Below, in pieces: positions 10,180-19,164 of a stretch of DNA of 64,000 nt (positions are counted from its first letter, which is position 1; each line of letters starts with the position of its first letter). The stretch is taken from positions 1 to 64,000 of the forward strand of contig NZ_JACJQG010000011.1 of NCBI RefSeq assembly GCF_014696435.1. Direction: 5' to 3'. The position numbers and the translations under genes were made by a program. Under the pieces are notes generated by a model, which searched no databases, was not told the DNA's origin, and worked only from the letters and a program-made list of their open reading frames with translations. Origin of the DNA: Calothrix anomala FACHB-343. GTDB lineage: Bacteria > Cyanobacteriota > Cyanobacteriia > Cyanobacteriales > Nostocaceae.

Positions 10180-10911
10180 TCATCCCACCAAACCAGAGCG
10201 CAAGGCGCGAACTGCTGCCTGAGTACGATCATCAGCGCAGAGTTTGTTGAGGATGTTACGCACGTGGGTTTTAACTGTACCGACTGTAATATAGAGTTTT
10301 TCGGCAATTTGGCCATTGCTGCAACCAGCAACAATTAATTCCAAAATTTCGAGTTCGCGCTGGGTTAAGGGGTAGGTTTCTAAAACTTGCTCGTACTCTG
10401 AAGCCAAAGCTTCTATTTTCACAGTCTTGGGTTTATCGCTGTTATTGGCTTCACCAGGTATACCTTGGCGCATTTTCCGTAAAACTACGTTAGCGATCGC
10501 TGGATCGATCCAAGAGTTACCAGTATAAGTTGCTTGGATCGCTTCTGTTAATCTGGTGATGCTGGTTTCTTTCATATAATAAGAATCAGCCCCAGCCGCA
10601 AAAGCCGCCAGTACAGCATCTTCTGTATGATCCATTGTCAGAATCAGGATTTTGGTGGCTTGGCCAGTTTCCGCTTGCTGACGCTTAAATTTGCGGGTGA
10701 GTTCAATCCCATCCATATCCGGTAAGCCAATATCTACCACCGCTACATCTGGTTTAGCGGTTTCTAACAGCTTCAATCCTTGGGTAGCATTTGCTGCTTC
10801 ACCGATAACTTTCACGCCCGTCTGCGATTGGAGTGCAGCTCTTAGCCCCATGCGGGTAAGGTCGTGATCTTCAATTAAAATAATACTAATTTCACTCATT
10901 GCAACGCTCAC
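10180..10911 (-). CDS. NarL/LuxR-type response regulator
   Basis: A 243-residue two-domain response regulator. The receiver domain (about residues 8-130) has the acidic pair E14/D15, phospho-acceptor D60 in VVDIGLPDMDG, and the switch/Lys region SYYMKET. The C-terminal LuxR-type helix-turn-helix includes LTQRELEILELI and GTVKTHVRNILNKL. It should bind DNA as a phosphorylation-dependent dimer. The start is probably GTG at 10911: GGAG lies nine bases upstream of it, whereas the internal ATG (10899) would be too far from that site. No sensor kinase is adjacent on this strand. The hybrid kinases at 12354-14927 are divergent neighbours and possible partners. The target genes are unknown. Confidence 0.93.
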   Translation of the reverse strand: MSVAMSEISIILIEDHDLTRMGLRAALQSQTGVKVIGEAANATQGLKLLETAKPDVAVVDIGLPDMDGIELTRKFKRQQAETGQATKILILTMDHTEDAVLAAFAAGADSYYMKETSITRLTEAIQATYTGNSWIDPAIANVVLRKMRQGIPGEANNSDKPKTVKIEALASEYEQVLETYPLTQRELEILELIVAGCSNGQIAEKLYITVGTVKTHVRNILNKLCADDRTQAAVRALRSGLVG

Positions 10912-12353
10912 GTTTTTTAGCTCCAGTTTGGGAAATACTTAACTTATCTAAAGTCTTTATTTCTTTTTACCAAACCAAAGATAGATGATATTTAGACTAC
11001 CGTGCATCCACCGATAGAAATAATAAATTTATGATTTTCAGTTAGCGATAGATGTAAATATCTAGCCAAAGATGTATAGATATTTTACGAGATAAATTGA
11101 AATATTGAGACATAATCATGGTTTTTGCAGTCTGTTGGCTTTATTTACCCAGTGAGGACTCATCAAGCTTGAAGCAGATATAACATCAGTGGTTTACATA
11201 TTTACTTATTAGGATTATCTAGCATAATTAGCGCCGTAGGGAGGAGATTTTTTTGGGAAAGTAACTGCTGTTGAGGTATCTAGGCTAGAGGTAAGTCTAC
11301 AAAATTCTTTATTGTTCCTAGCTGTAACTAGAAATTATGCAATTTTAGTAATGTGTCATAATCCAATATTTTTACGATCAAAAATTTACAATAAATAAAA
11401 TTACAAACTATATTTTCTCCGAATTTTATCTTCGCCACAGCAGATGATACTTCTATGATTTTGTAGAGAAACATCACAAAATTTTTATCTTCTGGTAGAC
11501 TTGAGCAATCCGCGATCGCCAAAAATATTGTGGCAACTGCCAGAAGTAAAATAAAATACTTAGCAATATATATCTTATTTCAGCTAGCCCCTAGCCTCTA
11601 GCCCCTAGTCCCTGACTCAAGCAACCTGATGAGTAAAATTGCTCAGGCTTATGGTACATAATAGTTATTATGCAACTCACACCAATGACTGACGACAGCG
11701 TCTAAGCTGTTTATTTAGAATTGTTTTGAAGCTTGATGCAAGTAATTGAAGTTACTATGCATCGGCTAAGTTTGCTATGGAGGTTTAATAACTAACTTTT
11801 GATTAATTGCTGATGATAAAAGAGCTTAAATTTAGTTAATTCTTAATAGAGGTTTTGGATAATCTCTATTTCTCAACCAGATGTATCTACTATCAAGAGG
11901 TATTTAATACTTAATATACAACTAAGTTAACCCAACTAAGTAGAAAATAGCATCAAGTAAATTTTTCAGCAAGTAATTCACAAACTACAAAGAAAGGAAA
12001 ATACAGCTAATGTCAAAGATATTAAATAGATTTAAACCTGCCGAAAGTGGACAAAATTTAATTTATCCCATAATTATGTCCCGTGGCAATATAAAAAACA
12101 AATCCTGCCCTGAAAAGGACTAAATACAAATAGCAAACTTTTGATATTGAAAAATCTCAAATTGGCAGAGTTAACCCTTACCCAAAGAGCAGTGACCAGA
12201 TTTTTTAAATTAGAGCTTGGGAATTAACAGCAACACTGATGAATTATAAATAATAAGCATTACTCAATCTCAAATTTAAAATGATTTAATTTAACAGTTT
12301 GAAATCGGTAATGCTAAACATCAACCTGTATCTGACAGCGAAAATAAAAGCCG
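10912..12353. other. Long intergenic region (about 1.4 kb), AT-rich
   Basis: This separates the divergent NarL regulator and the hybrid kinase. I see no convincing protein gene apart from a weak 37-codon ORF at 12010-12123. A CTAGCCC-rich repeat lies at 11585-11612 and an imperfect hairpin (gatgca/agtaa arms) at 11735-11763. Promoters for both flanking genes must lie inside it, and the length leaves room for an unrecognised regulatory RNA. Confidence 0.5.
12010..12123 (+). CDS. Possible 37-residue small protein
   Basis: An ATG at 12010 follows AAGGAAA by about ten bases and opens a 37-codon frame ending in TAA at 12121-12123. The predicted peptide starts MSKILNRFKPAESGQN and is basic and hydrophilic with one central hydrophobic patch. 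I recognise no family, and conservation would be needed to support it. Confidence 0.2.
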   Translation: MSKILNRFKPAESGQNLIYPIIMSRGNIKNKSCPEKD

Positions 12354-13754
12354 ATGGAAGAGACGCTGAAAATATTAGTTGTAGACGACGATGAAGTAGA
12401 TCGCATGATAGTTCGTCGTGCCCTGATTCAAGCAGGTGTACCCTTAGAACTGTCAGAAGTAAGCGTCTGCAATGATGCGATCCATACCTTAAGAAATACT
12501 ACCTATGACTGCGTGTTTCTAGACTATCGTCTACCAGATGCAGATGGCTTAACTTTAATTCAAAAGTTACGCTCATTAGAAATTAAAGTTCCTATAGTCG
12601 TGCTAACTGGATTGGGAGAGGAACAAATTGCTGTCGAGTTAATTAAAGCAGGTGCTACAGACTATATATCTAAAGCTAGAGTATCTTCCGAAAGAGTAGC
12701 GCAAGTTTTGCGGAATGCAATTCGAGTTCACCGTGCGGAAATGCAGACAGCTTTGGCTAATCAGCAACTTAAAGAAAGTCACGAACAACTAACTCGTAAA
12801 CATGAAGAACTCGAAAGACAACGGCAACAAATTCATCTGCAAAATTTAAGATTATTAGAAGCATCGCGGCTAAAATCGCAATTTTTGGCCACTATATCCC
12901 ATGAATTGCGCACGCCAATGAATGCTATAATTGGCTTTTCGCAAATATTGCTGCGGCCTAAATTTGGACAACTTACCCATCAACAAAAGGATATGGTAGA
13001 ACGTATCCTCAATAATGGGAAGCATTTATTGATGTTATTAAATGAAGTTTTAGATTTTTCTAAATTAGAAGCAGGAAGGTTTGAGCTAAAACCAGAATTA
13101 TGCGATTTACCAAGAATAATTGAAAACACAGTAGCCGATATCCGTTCTTTAGCAGAAGCAAAAAGATTATCTTTATTAGTTGATATTAATTTAGCCGATC
13201 CGTTAATTTTTAATGATGCAAATCGCTTGCAACAAATTTTAGTTAACTTACTTTCCAACGCCATTAAATTTACAGAGTCAGGAAATATTTGGGTAGAAGT
13301 GAGTGAAATTCCTCATAATAAAGTAGCAATTAGCGTGCGGGATACAGGTATTGGTATCGCATCTCGCGATTTCAAACTCATTTTTGAAGCTTTTCGCCAA
13401 GTAGATCAAAGTATTACGCGCAAATATCCCGGTACTGGTTTAGGTTTAGCAATTGTTGATTCATTAGTCAGAATGATGGGTGGTAAAATCATTCTTAAGA
13501 GTCAACTGGGGGTAGGTTCATTGTTTAGAATTGAATTACCACGGCAGGTAACATTGTCAAATACAGCATTTGATGATGCGGCATTAAAGTTAGATAGCGA
13601 TTATATTTTTTGTACTGCGGAAAATCCCCATCCTGTCTCTCATCAACCGAGCCAGCATCAACATCCTTCCCAGCCACAACCTAACCAACACCAACATTCA
13701 TCTCAGGAAAAATCAAGCAAAATATCAGTAAGTTCTGCTAAATTTAATTTATAA
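12354..13754 (+). CDS. Hybrid histidine kinase (REC-HisKA-HATPase)
   Basis: A soluble 466-residue hybrid with the receiver domain first. The receiver has the acidic triad D11/D12/D13 and phospho-acceptor D57 in CVFLDYRLPDADG. A coiled-coil linker follows (about 130-170), then the dimerisation/phosphoacceptor helix with H183 in TISHELRTPMN. The ATPase domain shows the N box NLLSNAIKFT, G1 box DTGIGI and G2 box GTGLGLAI. There is no sensory domain or membrane segment, so the receiver probably sets kinase activity in response to an upstream kinase. The C-terminal 60 residues are low complexity, with HQPSQHQHPSQPQPNQHQHSS. The next hybrid starts 42 bases downstream, consistent with co-transcription. 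Confidence 0.93.
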   Translation: MEETLKILVVDDDEVDRMIVRRALIQAGVPLELSEVSVCNDAIHTLRNTTYDCVFLDYRLPDADGLTLIQKLRSLEIKVPIVVLTGLGEEQIAVELIKAGATDYISKARVSSERVAQVLRNAIRVHRAEMQTALANQQLKESHEQLTRKHEELERQRQQIHLQNLRLLEASRLKSQFLATISHELRTPMNAIIGFSQILLRPKFGQLTHQQKDMVERILNNGKHLLMLLNEVLDFSKLEAGRFELKPELCDLPRIIENTVADIRSLAEAKRLSLLVDINLADPLIFNDANRLQQILVNLLSNAIKFTESGNIWVEVSEIPHNKVAISVRDTGIGIASRDFKLIFEAFRQVDQSITRKYPGTGLGLAIVDSLVRMMGGKIILKSQLGVGSLFRIELPRQVTLSNTAFDDAALKLDSDYIFCTAENPHPVSHQPSQHQHPSQPQPNQHQHSSQEKSSKISVSSAKFNL

Positions 13755-13796
13755 AGTTACTTGTAATTAATTGTAAAAATATATAAGTTATCAATC

Positions 13797-14927
13797 ATGT
13801 CTGTTCGCGAAAATTCTCAAATAGATCGAATTCTGGCTGTAGACGATACTATAGATAATCTTATTTTGGTGCAAACAATTTTAGAAAGCGAAGGCTATGA
13901 AATTGATTTAGTATCCGATGGAATGACAGCTCTAGAAAAAGTTGCCGAATCGCCACCAGATTTAATTTTATTAGATGTGATGATGCCAGGAATTGATGGC
14001 TATGAAGTCACGCGGCGAATTCGAGAACTGTTAGGTAATAAAAACTATATTCCTATATTGTTAATTACAGCGTTTCACGAATCTAGCGTTGTTGAAGGTT
14101 TAGATGTCGGTGCTGATGACTTTATTCGCAAACCATTTGATACAGATGAACTACTAGCCAGAGTGCGATCGCTATTGCGTTTAAAGCACAGTTTGGATGC
14201 ACAAAAAAAGATGGCGCGTCAACGGGAAGACTTTGTTTCTCGTCTAACTCATGATTTGCGCACACCTTTAGTAGCTGCAGATCGGATGCTGAATTTATTT
14301 ATGGAAGACACCTTCTGTAAAATTTCGCCAGAAATGAAACAAGCCATTGGCGTGATGATTCGCAGTAATCAAAATTTAATGCAAATGGTAAATACCCTCT
14401 TAGAAGTTTCGCGCTTTGAAGCGGGTAAAAAGACTTTAAATTGGGAAAGTTGCAATCTCAAAGAAACAGCGCAAGAAGTAATTAGCGAACTCACTCCTTT
14501 AGCGATGGAGAAAAATATCACCCTCAAATTAGATACCCAAGAATTAGATAATTTGGGAGACAAGGCTGGTGTAGTTATGGGTGATAACCTAGAATTACGC
14601 CGAGTTTTGAGTAATTTAGTAGGTAATGCAATTAAATTTACAGATACAGGAAGTGTAGAAATTAAGCTTTCAGAACAACCAGATAAACAAGAAAATTCTG
14701 ATTATTTAACCATTGAGGTAAAAGATACAGGCTATGGTATTGCACCAGAAGATCAAGCCAGTATTTTTGAGCGATTTCGCCAAGGTAGAAATAAACGTTC
14801 CGGTAGCGGTTTAGGATTGCATTTATCTCAGCGAATTGTTGAAGCACATGGCGGTACTATTGAACTCAGTTCGGTATTAGGTGAAGGTAGTGTATTTACA
14901 GTTCGCTTACCGAAAAATTTAGAATAG
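13797..14927 (+). CDS. Second hybrid histidine kinase (REC-HisKA-HATPase)
   Basis: A 376-residue paralogue-like partner of the preceding gene with the same domain order. The receiver has D16/D17 and phospho-acceptor D60 in LILLDVMMPGIDG. The HisKA helix has H152 in RLTHDLRTPLVAADRML. The ATPase domain shows NLVGNAIKFTDTG, DTGYGIAPED and GSGLGLHLSQ. It is soluble and lacks a sensory input domain. Two receiver-first kinases in a row suggest a phosphorelay in which one receiver is charged by another kinase and the output passes to a separate regulator. The receiver-only protein encoded at 15129-15554 on the opposite strand and the NarL regulator at 10180-10911 are candidates. The downstream DNA begins with a GTCATTT heptamer repeat. 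Confidence 0.93.
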   Translation: MSVRENSQIDRILAVDDTIDNLILVQTILESEGYEIDLVSDGMTALEKVAESPPDLILLDVMMPGIDGYEVTRRIRELLGNKNYIPILLITAFHESSVVEGLDVGADDFIRKPFDTDELLARVRSLLRLKHSLDAQKKMARQREDFVSRLTHDLRTPLVAADRMLNLFMEDTFCKISPEMKQAIGVMIRSNQNLMQMVNTLLEVSRFEAGKKTLNWESCNLKETAQEVISELTPLAMEKNITLKLDTQELDNLGDKAGVVMGDNLELRRVLSNLVGNAIKFTDTGSVEIKLSEQPDKQENSDYLTIEVKDTGYGIAPEDQASIFERFRQGRNKRSGSGLGLHLSQRIVEAHGGTIELSSVLGEGSVFTVRLPKNLE

Positions 14928-14931
14928 TCAT

Positions 14932-14958
14932 TTGTCATTTGTCATTTGTCATTTGTCA
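14932..14958. repeat. Heptanucleotide STRR (gtcattt)n
   Basis: About three and a half copies of gtcattt immediately follow the kinase stop. The same heptamer or its complement occurs at 19123-19151, 31450-31483 and 36565-36602. Confidence 0.85.
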
Positions 14959-15128
14959 GTTGTTAATTTACTAATTAGCCCCTCACGAAAAAATCTCACA
15001 ACCAAATATGAAAATCTCTCTTCCCTAGCCCCTATCACTACGTATCCAGTAATGGTGATTATGATTGAATGGTAGCTGATTGAGGTTTTAAATTTAAACG
15101 CAAAGTTAGGCAAAGAAGGAGTTATGAA

Positions 15129-15554
15129 TTAATGACATGTTTTACTAAGTAATTTGTGAATAACTATTTCTAATTCATCAATCATGTAGGGTTTGCTTAA
15201 ATAAGCATCAAAACCCGCTTGGAGAATTCTGGCGCGATCCTCTTGGCTAGCTAATGCTGTCACTGCAATAACCGGAATGTGGCGAGTTAAGGGTTCTTGT
15301 TTTAAATAGCGCACCATCTCAATACCGTTGATAGTTGGCAATAAAATATCCAACATAATTAAGTCTGGTTGGTACTCTTTTGCTACTACTACAGTATTGA
15401 TACTGTCTGATTGACAAATGAATCTACAACCCAGCGATTCCAGCGCATAACCCATCAACAATAAATTATCATCATTATCTTCTACTGCTAAAATTAAAGG
15501 CTGTTGAGGTTTACGCTGTTTGCGATCGCTTTTTGATGAATGTTTTAAGTACAT
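15129..15554 (-). CDS. CheY-like single-domain response regulator
   Basis: A 141-residue protein made of one receiver domain with a basic N-terminal extension of about 18 residues (SKSDRKQRKPQQ). The acidic cluster is E25/D26, the phospho-acceptor D69 in LIMLDILLPTING, and the conserved lysine lies in DAYLSKPYM. There is no output domain, so it acts either through protein contacts or as a phosphate shuttle in a relay. A good ribosome site (GGAG, five bases before the ATG) supports the start. It is convergent with the two hybrid kinases, and the proximity suggests the same relay. Confidence 0.92.
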   Translation of the reverse strand: MYLKHSSKSDRKQRKPQQPLILAVEDNDDNLLLMGYALESLGCRFICQSDSINTVVVAKEYQPDLIMLDILLPTINGIEMVRYLKQEPLTRHIPVIAVTALASQEDRARILQAGFDAYLSKPYMIDELEIVIHKLLSKTCH

Positions 15555-16246
15555 TTTTGCTCCGGAGGATACAAGTGAGATTCATTGTCTTTCATAAATC
15601 ACAAAACTATCTATATTGAGAATTAACGCGATAATTTACGCACGCAAAACTGTTTCTCGCTTGAGAAGTTTCCTGATTACTTTAATATGAGAATCTCGAA
15701 AAATTAAGCTTCAAACTATAATATTTACCCCTCAATTATATGCAAAATTAAAGAATGTTTTTGGATTTATATCATCAAATCTTTGAATATACAAAAAAGT
15801 ATATAAATCGTAATTATTAATTACTTGTATTGTTATATACCTTATATTTTTTACACTACAGACTCATTTACATATTTGACATCTATATCTGATTGTAATA
15901 CAATATATTACATGTAATAACTACTCATAAAAATCTGCACATTTTTTTTAATCTGCCCCTCAGTCAGATCCAACGCGATACTAAAGCAAGAAGCTGTCCT
16001 ATTATATTTTTGTTAAACTCAATCTCAGCCTTAACTTATATGTAGTCTAACGCAGGTAACTCATCATTGCGTATTAGTCGTTTGAATTTCGCCAGAAAAA
16101 AGGACAAAAAATTAAATGACAGTATTAAGCAGTGCTAATTAGAGCCACATTAGCCGAGCGATCGCAATTAGAATATAATAGAAAACCCTGTGCTAAACTT
16201 TTACGTCAGCTAAAGATAGCTCACCTACCGCTACAGTGAAAAAGAT
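15555..16246. other. Intergenic region, very AT-rich
   Basis: A 690-base divergent gap between the CheY-like gene and the AAA ATPase pair. It contains AT-rich runs such as tatataaatcg and gttatatacc, but no gene or strong hairpin that I can support. Promoters for both sides are expected here. Confidence 0.4.
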
Positions 16247-17449
16247 ATGGTTTTTGATGATTTTAGAAATAACGAAGGTAATTCTGCAAATAACAACCGT
16301 CAAAACCTTCTGAGTAGCGGTTGGCGTCCATTACAGCGCGACTTTGATTGGGGGTTTTTTTGGCAAGTTCTCTTTCACGATACCCAGGAGTTAACGCAAA
16401 AAACTATTAATTTAGCGAGTTATTACGCCGATGCTTTAGGTAGAAGAGATTATAGCTGGTGGGCAAATATCTTAAATGTTGCTTCCGACTATACGCGCGG
16501 TGAATTGCAAAAATATTGGAGTTTTATTACACCAGATCCTTTAACGCCAGATAATCGCTATAAAGAAGTTTTAAGTACAGAAACACCAATTAACCAATTT
16601 GTCAGCCGCAATAGCATTCCCATTGATTATGTACTCAATCGATTACAAGAAATTACCGTATTGCGAGTTTTAGCATTATTAGAACGTCCCGATATTATTA
16701 CACAATATTATTCAGAACGAGACTTTTATTTTCCCGTCGATAAATTTATCAGTTGGGAACGAATAGATGTGATTAATACTGTTTATGCTTATTGGGCTAA
16801 ACATGATATTTGGTTGCAAATAGATCCCTACGATCGCGGACGCAAACAATATACTTTGTTATCTAGAAATATGGCACCGCTAATTAACAAAGCGACTTAC
16901 AATTTAGCAGTCATGTTAAGCGGTTATCAAAGTCGTGTAGGTAGGGTTCACAGCCAATTTCCGATTCGTACTTTTCCCGCAGATATTCAAAGTTTTACAG
17001 ACGCAGTTCAGCAATCAATTCTCAATCAAAATCAGTTAGCAGTTGTCGTACATGGCGAACCGGGTACGGGTAAAACCGCATGGACTCAGGCTGTAGCCCA
17101 AGAAATTTTAGTACCTTTAGGCTATGTAATTTTTATTTTGGATCATGATGCCATTACAAATTTTGTTCCGCCTAGTTATTTAGAACAAATTTGCATCATT
17201 ATTAATGAAGCAGATAACCTAGCCCAAAATCGTGCTTACGAAGTCGCCCAATATAATAATAAAACCGAACATATTCTGAGTTTATTAGATGGCACTTTGT
17301 ACCAAAGCATCATTGATGAATCTGGGATGCAAATGAAGCAGCGTTTAGTAGTATTGATGACTTGTAATACTACAGAAAGATTAGATCCGGCGATGTTACG
17401 CAAGGGTAGAGTTGATTTAATTTATGAGTTTACACAAAAATTTGTATAA
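16247..17449 (+). CDS. AAA-type ATPase with unknown N-terminal domain
   Basis: A 400-residue protein. The first 250 residues match no domain I recognise; they are rich in aromatic residues, with patches such as FDWGFFWQVLFHD and YSWWANILN. The C-terminal AAA module has Walker A GEPGTGKT (270-277, K276), a Walker B-like strand ICIIINEADN and a sensor-1-like VVLMTCNTTERLD. An arginine-finger-like LRKGRVD follows. The Walker B acidic pair reads N-E-A-D, a variant arrangement. The helical lid after the AAA core appears to be missing because the protein ends soon after it. A second AAA ATPase follows 210 bases downstream, and the two probably act together. The substrate is unknown. Confidence 0.85.
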   Translation: MVFDDFRNNEGNSANNNRQNLLSSGWRPLQRDFDWGFFWQVLFHDTQELTQKTINLASYYADALGRRDYSWWANILNVASDYTRGELQKYWSFITPDPLTPDNRYKEVLSTETPINQFVSRNSIPIDYVLNRLQEITVLRVLALLERPDIITQYYSERDFYFPVDKFISWERIDVINTVYAYWAKHDIWLQIDPYDRGRKQYTLLSRNMAPLINKATYNLAVMLSGYQSRVGRVHSQFPIRTFPADIQSFTDAVQQSILNQNQLAVVVHGEPGTGKTAWTQAVAQEILVPLGYVIFILDHDAITNFVPPSYLEQICIIINEADNLAQNRAYEVAQYNNKTEHILSLLDGTLYQSIIDESGMQMKQRLVVLMTCNTTERLDPAMLRKGRVDLIYEFTQKFV

Positions 17450-17487
17450 GTAAGCGTGAAAATTTTTCTTCTTAGTCAATAGTCATT

Positions 17488-17562
17488 TGTTAGAGACGCG
17501 ATTGTTAGAGACGCGATTGTTGGAGACGCGATTGTAGAGACGCGATTAATCGCGTCTCTACA
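17488..17562. repeat. 15-bp tandem repeats ending in a 26-bp perfect palindrome
   Basis: About four copies of a 15-base unit (agagacgcgattgtt) end in a perfect palindrome at 17535-17560 with half-site tagagacgcgatt. The identical 26-base palindrome occurs at 39385-39410. It lies between the two AAA ATPase genes and could fold in their transcript. Confidence 0.85.
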
Positions 17563-17659
17563 AGAGTCAACATTTTTTTGGTAAATACCTGCGATTCCGG
17601 AATTAATGCGGAATATTGTGTATTAGTTAATAAATTTAATTAAAAAGTAATAAATCAGC

Positions 17660-18922
17660 ATGAATATTCAACAATTGATTACAGAATCATTGAGTTTGCC
17701 GATTAATGCGATCGCATATCATATTAGTCAAGAATTAGCCGCGATTTATCCCCGGAAATTTCTCTTAGAAGGTAACGATAGTACATTCAATTTAGAAAAA
17801 TACGCCCAGGCTAATCTCTGCCAAATTCAACATCATGCTTCCATTCATAACCAAATTTTAACTAGTTGGGATGGCATGGAAAATCAGCTATATAAATATA
17901 CAGAAAATGCTGAATTTATGGTGAAATGGCAAGGACAGCAATTTGATGTATTATTAATGAGTTGGCAAGAAGGCTATTGTAAAACTAGATATTACTGGAT
18001 TTTGGCTCATAATCAAGAATTAGCAGAAAAATTTTTTACGGCTGTTTGTGATTGGAATTCAGAAATTCGTGAAGAGGTTTTAGTTTTTGAAGATGGCTAT
18101 TGGAATAAAAACCCCGAACTATTTCAATCGATTAAAACAGCTACTTTTGATAATTTAATTTTGCATGGGAATCTTAAACAAGATATTCAAGATGACTTGA
18201 GTAACTTTTTTGCTTCCCAAGCAACCTATGCAGCTTATGATATTCCTTGGAAACGAGGAATTTTATTTATTGGTGCGCCGGGAAACGGGAAAACTCATAC
18301 AGTCAAAGCTTTAATTAATCTCATGCAAAAGCCTTGTCTGTATGTTAAGAGTTTTAAATCTGAGTATGATACTGATAGCGAAAATATTCGCAAAGTATTT
18401 AAACAAGCGAGACAGTCTGCACCCTGTATTTTAGTCTTAGAGGATTTAGATTCGCTGTTAACCGACGAAAATCGTTCTTTCTTTCTCAATGAACTTGATG
18501 GTTTTGCGGCTAACGAGGGAATTGTCACCATTGCTAGTACCAATCACCCAGAAAGGCTAGATCCAGCAATTCGCGATCGCCCTAGTCGTTTCGATCGCAA
18601 GTATCACTTCGATTTACCAGATAACTCGGTAAGACAAGCTTATATTACCATGTGGAGCGATCGCTTAAAACCAGAGATGCGTCTATCACCACAAGCCGTA
18701 ACTCAGATAGCATCTATGACAGATGGCTTTTCTTTCGCCTATCTCAAAGAATTGTTTCTTTCATCAATGATTAATTGGATGGGTAACATGTCAACTAATG
18801 GGATAGAAGCAATTATGGTGACACAAATTGCAATTTTAAGAGAACAAATGGAGAGTAAAAACACCAGCAGCGAATCTACAGAAGAGACAGAAGCCGCTCG
18901 TAAATCAATACGGTTCCGTTAA
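17660..18922 (+). CDS. AAA-type ATPase, BCS1/FtsH-like core
   Basis: A 420-residue protein with a 190-residue N-terminal region of unknown function, followed by a complete AAA module. Walker A is GAPGNGKT (205-212, K211), Walker B is ILVLEDLD (E261/D262), and sensor 1 is TIASTNHPERLD. The arginine-finger region is RDRPSRFDRKY, and a C-terminal helical lid is present. The layout resembles small BCS1-like or unfoldase-type ATPases, with no protease domain and no membrane segment. The tail is acidic and Ser/Glu-rich (SSESTEETEA). It follows another AAA gene on the same strand, so a mixed ring or paired remodelling activity is plausible. Neither substrate nor pathway can be assigned from the sequence. 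Confidence 0.87.
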   Translation: MNIQQLITESLSLPINAIAYHISQELAAIYPRKFLLEGNDSTFNLEKYAQANLCQIQHHASIHNQILTSWDGMENQLYKYTENAEFMVKWQGQQFDVLLMSWQEGYCKTRYYWILAHNQELAEKFFTAVCDWNSEIREEVLVFEDGYWNKNPELFQSIKTATFDNLILHGNLKQDIQDDLSNFFASQATYAAYDIPWKRGILFIGAPGNGKTHTVKALINLMQKPCLYVKSFKSEYDTDSENIRKVFKQARQSAPCILVLEDLDSLLTDENRSFFLNELDGFAANEGIVTIASTNHPERLDPAIRDRPSRFDRKYHFDLPDNSVRQAYITMWSDRLKPEMRLSPQAVTQIASMTDGFSFAYLKELFLSSMINWMGNMSTNGIEAIMVTQIAILREQMESKNTSSESTEETEAARKSIRFR

Positions 18923-18930
18923 GGATAAAT

Positions 18931-19051
18931 GTAGGTTGGGTTGTAGCTTGCTTCCCCGAAGGGGTACGAAGTGAAACCCTACAAAGCGCCGAAAATGTTG
19001 GGTTACCCTGCGGGAAGCCGCTCCGCGTCTACGTTCCTCAACCCAACCTAC
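18931..19051. mobile_element. 121-bp MITE-like element with 13-bp perfect terminal inverted repeats
   Basis: The ends gtaggttgggttg and caacccaacctac are perfect inverted repeats. The interior contains further palindromic pieces (ttccccgaaggggtacgaag, ccctgcgggaag) and has no ORF. This matches small non-autonomous repeat elements common in filamentous cyanobacteria. No target-site duplication was evident by eye. Confidence 0.65.
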
Positions 19052-19122
19052 GCCTATATATGAAAGGGAAGAGAGAAATAACTCTTTCAAATCAAAGTGT
19101 AGAAGACGCAATTAGAAGGAAA

Positions 19123-19151
19123 TTCAATGACAAATGACAAATGACAAATGA
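19123..19151. repeat. Heptanucleotide STRR (caaatga)n
   Basis: About four copies of the 7-base unit, complementary to the gtcattt family, lie just downstream of the DUF1648 gene. Confidence 0.8.
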
Positions 19152-19164
19152 CACCTATACTTAA

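Noticed and set aside
10005-10334. Frames of 60-110 codons over the gggcatt array
   Set aside because: Composition is the STRR translated in three frames (PMPNAQC-type repeats); not a real gene.
11328-11522. 64-codon frame in the long intergenic region
   Set aside because: No ribosome site, AT-rich and composition unlike neighbours. Nothing supports it.
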